Shown: piece by piece, positions 1 through 12,180 of the stretch
Numbering within the stretch: position 1 is the stretch's first letter
Layout: the number at the start of each line of letters is the position of its first letter
Origin: Branchiostoma floridae
Lineage: Eukaryota > Chordata > Leptocardii > Amphioxiformes > Branchiostomatidae
NCBI RefSeq assembly: GCF_000003815.2
Contig: NC_049980.1
Span: forward strand, 14,362,405-14,426,404
Length of the DNA stretch: 64,000 nucleotides
Direction: 5' to 3'
Position numbers and translations under genes: made by a program
Notes under the pieces: model-generated
Seen by the model: the letters and a program-made list of their open reading frames with translations, nothing else
Databases searched by the model: none
Told to the model about the DNA's origin: nothing

Positions 1-1808
1 TTTGTCTCGTGCTGAAAATCTGCATTTTGTACCAAAAGGGACAGACAGTGACTTTTTATGCAACTCGTAAGATAACCTTACCAGCAGGATTTATAGGAAC
101 ATCACATTTGTCCTGGCTTGTAAAGAACGCTGGTCCATGTGACTGCGTGTCCTGATGTGAGGGCGGTCGGATGTGGGAATTTGTGGTAATTTTCACCTCG
201 CTCTAAATCGTGTTCTCGTGTTTATGAGACATTACAGACGACCAGTGACAGCTGTCTAGTGCAAAGCTGTGGGTATTTCAAAGTATTCACTGCTGTTTAA
301 ATTAAAGTCGAACAGAACCATGTCACGCGCAGTTCTGTGAGAAATCCTGTGACGATGGTTTTCGTAATTTGTGGGAGGGGGGCAGTTGACTGATGTGAGG
401 TCGCGGACCTTTGTGCATAAAATATGATACACGCGGTATGTGCAAACGCGATCGATGTACCGACCTATAAATACACGAGGAAGAATTCCGTGGTCTGACT
501 CTCTGCCAAAAAATGACTCTAGGGCTTCAGTTTATATGGCATTGGCAATGTTTTGGTCGTCAGAGTAAACAACCTCAAAATCTGAACAACTTCAGAGAAA
601 GGAGATACTGTTAATCATTCACTCTACCCCTGTATTGACCGCCGACACATCCACCTGCTTATCCTCCAGCTCTGTGTACTCCATCTAATTGTTGCTCATA
701 ATTTGTTATCATTACTCGAGTCTGACTTCTTTCGTCCTATATACAATTTCTGCTTGGAATCTATCGTTTGCAGGATTTCAAGTTTTCACAACTCTGACAT
801 CAGTATCAGGAATGCATGCTAATGCTAAGTTGTATGACTTCGGTGCTGCATATTGGGTGTGGTTACAGTACATAAAGGCAGGTACTATAGGCTTCATAAA
901 GTTTTGTCCTAAGATGTCGGCTGGATCATCAAAGGGCAAATATGTATTGGCACAGAGTTGGTGTCATGGTGCACCTGTTCCGTTTACATAAGCGCCCATC
1001 AATATCTTGTCAAATCTCATAGATGATCAACAGGGCACACCCAGCTGTCTTGCAAAGCAGACAAAATAGGAATGACCAGGACTAATTGGAAAGTCCACAA
1101 AAGTCGTTAAGGACTGGGAATGGGATAGTCATATTTTTCTAGTCACCAAAAAGTGTACATGTATATGTTTTACTGGATGGCGTTAGACGTTAGACGTACT
1201 TTTAAATGAGCATATTATCATCAGTTTGCAATGGTAGCGTGGGAGGGCCCGTCCTTGTTGACGTAACGATTCTTTCATTAATAATCTTTTGTTTTCAAAC
1301 CAATGCCCGAAGGCTAATTAGAAGGGGATACACAGATACGATACCGTCAAAAGGTACAAAATGTCTAGTATCATTATGTTACCCTGTTTCCTTCCATGGA
1401 CCAACAGGTAATATGCGCAACTATACAAAATACAGTGGCATTCCGCGTTATATGTAGGATGCATGACCAGTCAAGATTTACGGTTGGACTGACATGTTAG
1501 AAATAAGCAAATGGGCACGGGGTCGCGGGTTACATTTATGATCACTGTAGCATTGCCCCCTGTTATTAAGGTCGCCGTTTGGCTATAAATAGGAGAAATT
1601 GCAATGTAAATGATTACATTCCACAAAGTGTAAAACATACATACAGTCTATGTAAAGCGAGAGTAAAGTACAGTCGAGCTCCATGAAACAACTTTCCGAT
1701 GAAGTGAAGCAACCACACGTTTCAGTGCAGTCATTTTCATGAGCAACCATTCTAACAAAGACAACTTTTCGTAGACATGCGCGGGCAAGTATGATCAGAG
1801 GAGACTGT

Positions 1809-1909
1809 AGATTTACCAGTTGCATAATGAGTTTAGCTGGCCAAGGAGTGTTCTGAGCCAGCGGGGACACTCCTTGGCCAGCTAAACTCCTTATGCCACT
1901 GGTAGATCT
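1809..1909. repeat. Long near-perfect hairpin
   Basis: Arms of 42 bp (1809-1850 and 1868-1909) pair with three mismatches around a 17-base loop. The core is TAGCTGGCCAAGGAGTG and its complement. It could be a small foldback element or a transcribed hairpin; no flanking target duplication was found. Confidence 0.8.
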
Positions 1910-4470
1910 GCCTGGAGATTAAGAGGAGACACAGTGTTTACAGAGAAGCAAAAATTTATGAATTGAAGTTTAATCCAAATCACCCCCTTTTGTTTTCATA
2001 TGTTCACTAGCAACGTTACTAATTGAAAACCAAAGCCTCCCGTGGATGGATCAGTCCTTTTTAGTTTTAGACCTGTTTTGCCAGAAATTTCACAACGCGA
2101 TGCTAGATCGTCCACTTCTACCATATAGCATAATTAACGTTACCCCCTGCCTCTGAGGCGCTTGTAATGATAAGTTTTCGCGCCTTCTATTCCTTTGCGA
2201 GAGTTTGTCAACCTTGATCGAACGGGGGTGAAGAACATGTTCAGCAGTGCACGTGGTCAAAGCGTGATCGGCGAATGACAGATAATGATAATACGCTGAC
2301 ACCGGGTATCATATATAGAAAGACAGAGAGAGAGAAAAAGAGAGAGGACTGAATCGTGACAACATGTGGGGGTTAAACAAGAAATTTATTGAACAGTTTC
2401 TCTTTCGACAGCCTTCCGCCATTGAATTTCATGAAGTTGAGTCGAGTCCAAAACTGTTGCGAGTAATTGATTGTCAACAGTTGCTGTAAAATTCTGGCAA
2501 TCCCAACAAATCCCAGAGTTGTGTCGTTCGCTAAAAGTGAGCACAGATAGGGGAATATAAGATAATGGTCTCTGGCCATTTTAACAGCACGTCGACGTCG
2601 GTGATGAGGGATGGTTACAGTTGTATAGTGAGAAACAGACTGAAGAGATATATGAAGGAGTCTGCTCAGATGAGTTACTTAAAACAATTTCGTATCTTAG
2701 ACTGTGTCGCGTTGCACGTGGCGTAACAGGAAAATGTAGTATGATATTCACTGGCACGAACAGGCCGAACGACATCGTAAAACGGAACCGCTGTGTTCCA
2801 GGTGACGTGTCGTCACCATGGCGACAAAAGATGCGATCTGCTGACAGAAATGTTGTAATGTGTTTGATCACGTGACCGGCATTCACGTCCAGAGTGTAAC
2901 TGCCAAGATATACGAGACGGTCAAGGACTCCCGGCGTTTGATTGACGTTTGTGACAGATGAATTCGTCTCATCACTGTGCTGCGGTATCATCCCGCCACT
3001 GTGCATGGCATCCCCCTGAAGTCTAGTGGTATCGCTGCAGTACCACGCTGTGACCACCAGCTACATGCCATTACCCATCCGAGCGAGAAATCCATCATCG
3101 CACGACAGTGGCGCCAGGGACAAATGCAGAGAATTACCGTTATGTAATGTCCGCGGTTTCATATCGCTCTGAGGCAGACTTTTAATGGTTGGTTTGGTAT
3201 TTTCTGTACCTTATCTACGCACCCGTTTGCGCTGTTGCTGCAAAGACTTAAAATTGAAGATGAATTTGCTTTTAAGCAATGTTCACTAGTCATATCGTCC
3301 CTACTCTAAACTCTCCGTATTTGTCACATAGTTTGAGGCAACATGTTAAATGTAACTGTGACTTCGCTCGCGGCCAGCTAGGGCGCAGCACTAGCCTAGC
3401 CATACCACACTTCTGACAGCCCTTCCTTTGTTGAGACTCCTAGAAGCTTGATAGCCAAAGTGCAACACCTCTTTAATAGTCAGAAGAATTGGGAACATAT
3501 TTGATAATCCTGTTGAGTTATGCATATGTGCTATCATAGGCCATGGCATTTATTGTCGGCTACCATGGGGTTGGAGGTTGTGATGACAGAGAAGCCTTAA
3601 CTCCTGTCGGACTAACTTTCATAGTGAAAAAAACAAACCTGGGCTCCTATTGGTAGTTCTGGGAATGGGAATGGTTCCTTGACTCAAGAGTTGAATGGCA
3701 GCAAGTTCTCGAGGAAGAGTTCCAGTAAGCCCCTAACAGCGAGAGATTGTGTCGCATAAGCTAGACGTGGCACGTTATACGTCGGAAATCGTGGATAGGT
3801 GCCAAGTGATAGTCTCATTGTTTCCCTGCCATATGATACATGGCAGATGCATGTAAGGTACGGATTCTGGATGAGGTTTATTACGTCCTTTCGCTCACAT
3901 GACATCCGCTCGGTCGGCATAGCCTTGGAATTCTTCGTAAAGAAGAGGCAATGCCTTAGGCCAACAAGATGAATCAATATTAGCGTGAAATCTAATTATG
4001 ATGCTTGTTAAGCATGTCGAAATTTGTTACATAATTTGACCTTAGTGATGCTGCTGCCAAAGCACATTTTACTCACATGATTTGTTCGAGCTGTGAAAAT
4101 GGTGTTAACAAGAGCACAATGAGGAACAGGCCTTACCCAAACACCTAGCAGTTGTTTCAAGTTTGTCCATTACACGACATCCTGTGGGGAAATGGTCTAA
4201 ATTTAGCATCAAACGCTCTTGCGTAACAGGGACCATGCGCCCTCATTTTGTTATCCATAAATATTAGAGCAGCCTTGTCGCATTAACCGCCGCTTGGAAG
4301 GACTTAGGCTTTGTTTGGATGACTTTAGGTGACACGAGAGTTCACCAGCTACAGAAACGTCAAGAAATCAAGTTGATTCTTAGTTCAACAACACCGAGAA
4401 GGTCAACGAATTTTCTAAAGGTCACTTTCTAAAGAAGGTCAAGTCCATCTTAGGACGTGGTCAGAAAGCT

Positions 4471-4619
4471 ACTGTAAAGGGGAAAATGTTCGCGGTGGTC
4501 TCCTGTTCCTGATCTTACACCCGACTGCGATCATTCCGTCTTTCATCACGAACTTGAAAATACCATTTTCTCCTTTATTACCGTGAAATCAAACCCTAGT
4601 CAACAGTTCCCATTTTACA
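4471..4619. mobile_element. Small MITE of the ACTGTAAA...GTTCGCGG family
   Basis: It begins ACTGTAAAGGGGAAAATG then TTCGCGGTGG and ends with CATTTTACAT. The inner words GCGATCATTCC and ACGAACTTGAAAA match the copy at 45375-45584. It is diverged and non-coding. Confidence 0.5.
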
Positions 4620-5522
4620 TGTAACCTTAGTACTAAATGACATAAATGCACCACCGCTTAGCTTTCCTGACGCGTGTTGAACTTACTAGAGATATAATGT
4701 TTGTTAAAGGTAGGATGAGCTGGCGGTGATGGTGTTTACTAATGGTGAGTATCATGCGCGTCATAACACTATTAACAGTCCAAAAGAGTTGACCTTGGGG
4801 TGTTGAAGCAGAACCCATAAATCACACCCGTCTGTCGCCATTCTAATAAGCTGCTCTGGAAACGGAATGTTGTTATTTTTTGCAAAATGGGAAATACGGT
4901 TGTTAGGCACCCTTGTCATCTTTAAAGACGATTTGGATCTCCTCAATAGTACCCAGATATGTACCCAGTATATGTCCTGTCATCTTGTTAAATCACACTA
5001 TATTGGGAACATTAATCATCTTCGCTACTAGAAAGCATATCTCTCGAACTACTACTGTATACAGTGATCTCAGCACCGAGTCCTTTACAACGCCCAACAA
5101 GGTTGAGTGTGAATATTTCGGTATGGAGAGGGCTAAACCATAGAAGGCATTTGGCATTCAGGGACAAAATCATAATCATTCTATCGCGTGTGTGTGTGCG
5201 TGTAGGCGACCTTGGGAAGACAAGGTCAAGGTCGATGTTCTGGCCTTATGACAGCAAATCTCATTTTGTTCAGAATCTTCAGTTCTGGACATCCTGTGAT
5301 ATTGTCCTTGGTGGCAGATAGCTTATGATGTTGGAAAGAGGTGCACGAGGTGTTAGTTTCAGCCTCCTAGCAGCTTGTTCCGAAACTGCAAAACTGGGAC
5401 CATTGGAGTAGGATATCTCATTATGTTTGTGATGTAGGTAGCTTAAGTCTGCGTAGGTCAAGGAGCACAGAATCACACTAAATTTTTCAAATTAAGATTT
5501 GCATATTTGATACTTCTATTAC

Positions 5523-5535
5523 AATGTTGAGGTAT
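5523..5535. repeat. Left target-site duplication of the PLE
   Basis: AATGTTGAGGTAT here matches 7037-7049 exactly, immediately outside the inverted-arm structure. PLE duplications vary in length, and 13 bp is within what I recall for them. Confidence 0.75.
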
Positions 5536-7036
5536 TCTTGAAATAGTTGAACTGTAATTTCCAACACCAAAATTGGACTCACCCAAATTTTCGACTGCAC
5601 AGCATCAGTCTTTGTCAAGGAATGAACAATCCACTGCTGTCATGACGTCACGTTATGCAGATAGAACACGTGACTCAGTAAGCAGTGGATTATAGGTTGC
5701 AGGGAGTCTATGGCGCCCACCGTCTCTGTTCAGGGATGGTTGTAGAGCCCGGATGTAGATTGCTTCTTTAATCCCTCTGGCGAAAAAGTCTGGTTTTGTG
5801 TCCAAAATTTCAACTTTGTCTAGTGACACTGAATGACCCGGCGATTCTATGTGTATATGTTGGGAAACTTCTGAGGTTTTTGAACTCTTGCGTTTGTGCT
5901 CAAGGAACCTGGTCTTAAGTGATCTCTCAGTCTCCCCAATATAGGTTTCTGTACAAGGGCCTCTGATGTTCTGTCCTTGGCACTTAATATGATAGATGAC
6001 ACCACACTTCTGTTCTTTAGGGGTTTGTCTTTAGGTGCTACAAGGATGTTGCGCAGAGTATTCGCCGGCCTGAAACATGTTTTTATCCCATGTGAGGTGA
6101 AGATTCTTCTAAGTCCTTCAGATACACCTTTCACGTAAGGAAGCACAACAAATCCCCTGTTTTTCCCTCTGCTGGTGTTATTCTGTGTAGTATCACTGGG
6201 TGATGGGGGTTTGGGTGCTGTAGCCTTCTCTATGGCCCATGTGGGGTATCCGCACGTTTTCAACGCCTGGGTAATGTGAAGTTTCTCCTTCTGTTTGTCT
6301 TGAGGGTCAGTTATCACTGTTTCCGCCCTGTGGAAAAGGGTACGGACAACACTGAGTTTGTGTTCTAACGGACGTTCCGACTGGAAGTTCAAATATTGAT
6401 CAGTATGAGTAGGTTTGCGGTAGATTGTCACTCGCAGGGACCCGTCTTCTTGTACTGTTGTCAAAGTGTCAAGGAAGGCTAAGGATTTGTTCTCTTCCTT
6501 CTCAAATGTGAACTTTATGTCAGGATCAAGGCTGTTTAGATGATCTGTGAACTCATCGGCGTACGTCTTCTTAAGTTTGGTATGGGTGTCATCAACGTAT
6601 CTGTACCACCACAGAGGGGGGTGGGGGGCAGTTCTGAGGGCACGTTGTTCTAGATGCTCTAAGTAGAGGTTGCATACAATAGGGGACACAGGTGATCCCA
6701 TCGCCGCTCCATGTATTTGTTTGTAGAAGATGCCATCATAAACAAAATAAGTACAATTGGATTAAATTAAAGAAGCAATCTACATCCGGGCTCTACAACC
6801 ATCCCTGAACAGAGACGGTGGGCACCATAGACTCCCTGCAACCTATAATCCACTGCTTACTGAGTCACGTGTTCTATCTGCATAACGTGACGTGATGACA
6901 GCAGTGGATTGTTCATTCCTTGACAAAGACTGATGCTGTGCAGTCGAAAATTTGGGTGAGTCCAATTTTGGTGTTGGAAATTACAGTTCAACTATTTCAA
7001 GAATGACTTGTACCAACACAGATGAACTTTCAAGTT
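5534..7036 (-). mobile_element. Penelope-like retroelement (PLE) copy with inverted terminal fragment
   Basis: The minus strand carries the 3' half of a PLE: reverse transcriptase followed by a GIY-YIG endonuclease. Its last 239 bp (5534-5772) recur inverted at 6766-7004 with about two mismatches. The plus-oriented fragment continues 32 bp further, to 7036. The block is bracketed by a 13-bp direct repeat, AATGTTGAGGTAT, at 5523-5535 and 7037-7049, which reads as the target-site duplication. PLEs are known to carry inverted or tandem partial copies of themselves ('pseudo-LTRs') next to a 5'-truncated copy, and that is what is seen. The near-identical arms indicate a fairly recent insertion. 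Confidence 0.88.
5653..6757 (-). pseudogene. PLE reverse transcriptase / GIY-YIG endonuclease, 5'-truncated and frameshifted
   Basis: Reading the minus strand, the frame opens at about 6757 with YFVYDGIFYKQIHGAAMGSP, a PLE reverse transcriptase block, and continues to WWYRYVDDTHTKL (catalytic YVDD at 6588-6599). The fingers and the N-terminal part are missing, cut at the junction near 6765. A one-base frame change within about 6012-6024 (CCCCTAAAGAAC) throws the reading off. In the other frame the GIY-YIG nuclease follows, with GVIYHIKC near 5979-6003 and TYIGETER near 5930-5950, ending at TAA (5653-5655). The frameshift and truncation make this copy non-autonomous. PLEs use this pair of activities to nick DNA and reverse-transcribe their RNA at the target. 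Confidence 0.88.
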
Positions 7037-7049
7037 AATGTTGAGGTAT
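7037..7049. repeat. Right target-site duplication of the PLE
   Basis: This is an exact copy of the 13-bp sequence at 5523-5535. Its position, 32 bp beyond the inverted arm, shows that the plus-oriented fragment holds more of the element's 3' end than the minus-strand copy does. Confidence 0.75.
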
Positions 7050-7480
7050 GTAATCATGGGTTTAGTGGAACATAATTAGACACGAATCACACAACCTTAG
7101 TTCCACAATAAATGAGACAATCCAAAACAATAGATATTTTAAAGCTCCAAATATATCACGGAGGTATGGGGTCTCCGAACCCTTTTCTTAAGTTGTGTAA
7201 GAGGGTTTTCGACCAACCTCCAATTTACGCTGGTCACTTTTCACTTAGGCAACTTTTTACCTCCATCAATATTAGGGGTATTTCAGACTGGCGTATTGTT
7301 TTTTCTGTGTCTATGAATCTGTCGGCCTGTGTGTTTTTGTGTTTTCTGATATTTGTGATCAGCATAACCGAAGAACCCCTTTTGTGGTGATACTTGGTAT
7401 AGAGTAAGGTCTTGGGAAGACGATGGTCAATGTTGGTTATGGGTTTCATGAAACTGTAGCTGAAAACCTGGTGTTTGTAT

Positions 7481-10440
7481 CTTTTGTCCTGAACATGCCA
7501 GGGTTTTACTCTTCTGTGAAAGAATGTATCAAAGCCATCGTCCTTGAGTCATCGACTTACGTTTCGTGTACTTTTGAGTATATGGCATAAACATCCCCGG
7601 AATGTTTTACTGATACGTGAACTACGCGGACATATTTGCAGCAGATTATAGAAGTGTTGCTGTGACGTACGATATTTTAGTAGCCATGAACTTGTCTCAA
7701 CTGTTCGCACAAGGTCCTCAAATTGTGACTAACTGTCTGTCTGCTCTAAACCACTAAACCACCTACATTAACCGATCCGTAGGTGTGCTTGATACGTTGG
7801 CAACCTCATAACAACAAAAATAGTTATGTAGCAGTATGTTACATAAAGGGAACACGGCATTGCATGAAGAAGAGATCTTTGGTACGTTTTACTTCACTTA
7901 CATTGATCGACTATAAGCTGTTGCATGTTTCCCTTTTGTTTGTTTACAAGGGATATTTTTATGCCAGAACCAACTCAGAGTGTAGTTCAAGTGGGGAAAA
8001 CGTTGTGTCCTTGAGAATCTCAGTCTACCAAACAGCCGAGGAACTCATGTTTACCAACATGTTCTCCCGGGAGGATGTCGGCTAAAGGTTGTTTGGGTTC
8101 GCCTGACCACGGCGCTCCCACGGACCACTTTCCAGGGGAGTGTTGACGCATGTGTTTGTTTTGATCCTGGCAACAACATGGCCAGCAGCTAGCACATGTC
8201 AACATTCCCGTACGGGACTCTTGGCTGTCAACTTGCCAATCTAAACGGAAGTACGAAAGCCCCTCCAATCCTTTCGTTGGTTGACATCCTCCATGTGAGT
8301 GCATGATATTGTCTAAAATGTAAAAGTTGTGTTTTTCTTTAACATTGACCAGGGGGAAACGCTCAGTGCTTTGGAGAAAATGTATCTCAAGCTTGCCACA
8401 GATATCATGCGTAACGCCTGTTTATGTTGCTCCATTGCCACGTCTTCTTTTAGTTATTGCTCTAATTCAATTTCCCCCCAGTTTCCTGTATAATGATTCC
8501 ATAGTTCCGTACTACCATCTTTTTGCATGTCATAGTTTACGACTCATCGACGAAAACATCTCGGTGGCTTTCTTGGAATGCACGGAAGTAAATTAATCTT
8601 CCTTATCATGTTTACATTCGGTGAGTTCTGTTTTTTCCCAGGAAAAGTTGGTAAACAGGACGTTAGGCTTGTTTGTGGTGGTCTAGAGGTGAAGTGCGTC
8701 TATCAGAACAAACACTGAGGGGAAATGATGTAACAACTGCGGTAAGTGCACTTGCCTCAAAACCAGCCAGGCAATGTGACTAGTTATGCGTCGACGCCCT
8801 TGTCCGCGTTGAAATTGGATGTGCGTGGCCCTTGATTTTATAATTCGTACATGATGCAATATACAAACGTAAATTGTATATAACGTACAAAAGACAACAA
8901 CTACATGATATATGAAAAAAACGAGAGATCTGTCAACTTTTTGGTCGCTAATCGGGCTCCGTTGGAAAGGTGTGTTAGATCTGGCACGCGAGGCTTATAT
9001 CCGGGTCCCTCTGTCTCTGTGGTTAGCAGGTGCTCGGAGCCACCTGTTACTGGTACAGCTTTGACGACAGATGTATAAAGCGTTTCTATTGGCACTGGAA
9101 TCTCATCTTCCGCTTCTCAGTCTCAGAGGGTGCTGTTGTCCTTGCGAAACATTGTCAAGGCTACTTTGTACCATGCTGAGAGCAAAACAACTGCATTATT
9201 TTAACCCAGAAGATTGTCACACCGAGAGGAAACGAGGTCAAGTTTAATGTTCTTGTGCTTGTTTTGGAACCAAGGGCAGTTTCCCAGAAGACGTGGATCA
9301 AGGACGTACCGATTATTGCCAAGGGGGAGAGAGAGAACCAAAACAAAATTTCGTCAACGGCCTTGCACGCAGACACGATAGCATTTTCTCACGTATATCT
9401 GTGCTATGTTATAATCTTATGGCATCATTTCTATCACTTACTTTGCGTGCGGGGGTAGCAAATACACACACAGGACAGCTGTGCCATCAGTATGATTAAA
9501 TTCACTGTGGATTAGTAAAGTTTTTATCTACAATATGGAAATTGTTCATTTGCCATTTCGTCATTCCTGTGCACAATAGAGAGGACAAACCTGGGCAAGA
9601 AAAGTTTGAACAATGAGCTTAGAATTTCCCTATCATAACATTACCAATTCCTCATGTATCATTGTCCTGAACAAGTCACATTAGCCAAAAGTAAAAAAAA
9701 AAAAAACTTCTGCAGTAGATTTAAGGTAAAGGTAGATCACAAACAAAAAGCATTTCTGGTCCGAAATCAAATGAAACAAGTTTGTGGATATCAACGTAGA
9801 TTTCAATCACTTAATTCCATATGCGAGTGACTGGAGAGAATGGCAATTCGCAAACAGGAGAGTGCACAATACGCTATGACTGGCATCTTTGTCGACAAAA
9901 CAACTATTTCCACGTAAGGTCATGTTTAAAAGAAAAAGTTTTCAACCATACTGTAAATCGTACAAAGGAGGTTTAAAATGAACAAATACATGCCGGATAC
10001 TAATGTCTCAGAATGCCAATTTCAGGGTCAATGAAGAAGATGTGAAAGAACAAAAACGAAGAATCTATTATTTGGTGAGTTAAGTCCTTTGTTCAACCTT
10101 GCTGACCACTTCCTGATTATTTCATAATGAAAGCAACTTTCTTTTTAATTCGGCCAAACGTTTTTTTATTCGCACGCTCACATCAGTTGTGGGGCTCCCA
10201 GACGATGTTGTCCATATAATCATATCGACATGGCCTTATGTATACCAACCTTATCCCTAGACAAGCCAAACCGAGAATACAAGCGGAAGCGTGGCTTCTT
10301 AATGTCCTGTCGGTCTTTGACCTCGTTGAGGGAGATACAAGAGAGGTCAACCCTATATAGCTATGGCACCGGGATGGGAATGCGTTCCCTGAACTGTGCT
10401 TATTTTTGTATGTCATCAATCGTTTCTTATGAAATCAGCA
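7481..10440. other. No gene recognised
   Basis: Only short ORFs without family features are present. A run of 14 A lies at 9693-9706. No inverted or tandem repeat of note was seen. Confidence 0.6.
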
Positions 10441-10662
10441 AATGTTTATTACCTCCGCCAAGAAGGTTTTGTTTTCAGTTATACCATAATAGAGTAGCTG
10501 TGGTGTGCGTCTGTAGGCCGGTCAACAGTATAACTCGAGAAGCTACAAGTGGATATTTGGTATTTTAGTAGCGGTTGCAACTGGGGAATCGAAGGTCAAG
10601 TTCGAAAATGATTCACCTGGAATTTTCCGTCGGTACTGCAGCGGACTGTGTCAATAGCGGTC

Positions 10663-11291
10663 TGCCTAAACACCACAAACGACCACAAACGACTCAGAAA
10701 CATCACAAACGACCACAAACGACTCTAATATGCAGTGTATGTGGGTCAAAGAAGTTGTGTGGCGCTCTGGAGACATTGTTTACACATTTATGAATTTAAA
10801 AAATGCAGCAAGTCCTACATATTCACCAGTTATTTCGAGTTAGTTCGCCGGTTTCAAGATCGAAGCGATTCTTTGCCGCCATGTTGGATCGCCCGTGCTA
10901 GAAGCCTGCATGGGGAAGTCCTCGATACCTTCCACAGTTCCATAGACGACAGGACGATAAAACTATGGACGCTGTTGGTTCATAGCTTATAGCATGATAC
11001 AACTCTATCATTGTCAACTTATGTATACTAAGTGTTTTTCAGCCTCAAATGCAGGCACGCATTCATTGACAGCGCGCTCAGCCATCGTGTCCGATCTTGA
11101 AATCGGCGGAATAACTCGAAATAACTGGTGAATACGTAGGACTTGCTGCATTTTTTAAATTCATAAATGTGTAAACAATGTCTCCAGAGCGCCACACAAG
11201 GTATTTGACCCATATACACTGCATATTAGAGTCGTTTGTGGTCGTTTGTGGTGTTTCTGAGTCGTTTGTGGTCGTTTGTGGTGTTTAGGCA
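10663..11291. mobile_element. Foldback element with 200-bp inverted arms
   Basis: Arms 10663-10862 and 11092-11291 are inverted copies, about 95% identical by eye, around a 229-bp centre. Each arm starts TGCCTAAACACCACAAACGA and carries a short direct repeat of CACAAACGACCACAAACGACT. The ORFs in the two arms (WRHCLHIYEFKKCSKSY in both) are mirror images of one another and need not be coding. No clear target duplication was seen. Confidence 0.85.
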
Positions 11292-11302
11292 CACCCTGTA
11301 AA

Positions 11303-11305
<3 letters not shown>

Positions 11306-11388
<83 letters not shown>
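11306..11388. repeat. TG dinucleotide microsatellite
   Basis: About 41 uninterrupted TG units directly follow the foldback element. It produces a spurious Cys-Val ORF. Confidence 0.98.
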
Positions 11389-11393
<5 letters not shown>

Positions 11394-11841
11394 GCGGACG
11401 ACATTGCGGACGACAACTTGAAAAATTAAAGATCAGTCTAAATGATATTTGGTGGATGCGTTGTGAGGGGTTGCGAAAATGGGCCTCTTAGCAGCAAGTT
11501 ACGGTACTTCACTACTTACTTTACTTTGGTCGAGATCCCGCTCGAGCCAAGCTTGAAAGTTTTCAAGTACTTCAGTGGAACTTCAAAGATGGAGGTCAAT
11601 GTCTGCAAGTGCCAGGTTCATGATCTTTTGGTGGTGGATATGTTTTATGGTAAGTAGTCAAAGTTCCCTCGAGGCTTGTTTGGAACTGCAGCAAGGATTT
11701 TGAGATTTTGGACATGAATAAAGCAAGGTGGGGTCGACGGATTGTCATGATTTTTTTTTTTTTTTTGCTTTTTACATACTTAACATAATTAGGTAATATT
11801 TATTTAAATTATGAGCTAATTGGCATGATTAACAAGGAAAG

Positions 11842-12180
11842 TTGTTGAAATGCGGGGTCGTGTGGGTCGCAATTGGACGTGTATTCGATTCACAACCCAG
11901 AACGTCTGGGTTCGAATCCGTTGATGTGCACCGATCTTGTTGTGCCCTTGGGAAAGAACCAAACGTTGCCCCTCTCAGGAAGAGGCGGGGTGTACATGTA
12001 TCCGGGACACACGCCGGTCAGACACGTGAATCTTGGCAGATCTGGAGCACCCTGGGGCAGAATACGTAAAACAGACCAGAAGATAAACGTCCCAGCTCTG
12101 TCCCATGATTTACTAGTTTTACCTCTGGCCCTCAGCCAACCCCTCAGTTTCGTAAGGTGCCAAACGCTTGTCTAAGGTCG
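11842..12180 (+). mobile_element. tRNA-derived SINE remnant
   Basis: A tRNA-like head ends in a B-box word, GGGTTCGAATCCG (about 11908-11920). It is preceded by a degraded A-box and anticodon arm (TTCGATTCACAACCCAG). The body contains TTGTGCCCTTGGGAAAG, a word shared with other SINE remnants here (37690, 62105). It is too diverged to be a working tRNA. Confidence 0.55.

Larger units (their letters stand above)
1..5144. other. No gene recognised
   Basis: The stretch has only short ORFs. The largest (2581-3057, minus, 158 codons) has no recognisable domain and is about the length expected by chance. Apart from the hairpin and the MITE listed separately, nothing stands out. Confidence 0.6.
5145..7480. 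mobile_element. Older AT-rich MITE-like element interrupted by the PLE
   Basis: Both sides of the PLE look like one degraded element. On the left, 5353-5400 (AGTTTCAGCCTCCTAGCAGC and following) resembles 12870-12920 and 12600-12640. On the right, 7139-7185 reads AAAGCTCCAAATATATCACG then GAGGTATGGGGTCTCCGAAC, like the end at 13340-13380. Sequence to about 7400 has CAGCATAACCGAAGAACCCC, also recalled from lancelet repeats. The outer limits are uncertain. Confidence 0.45.

Noticed and set aside
2581-3057. 158-codon minus-strand ORF
   Set aside because: No domain recognised, no good acceptor at its start (GGCATGTAG only) and length compatible with chance.
10735-11219. Similar small ORFs on plus (10735-10992) and minus (11028-11219), sharing WRHCLHIYEFKKCSKSY
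   Set aside because: They are mirror images caused by the inverted arms of the foldback element; neither has an independent sign of being coding.
11306-11491. Cys-Val repeat ORF
   Set aside because: It is a translation of the TG microsatellite.
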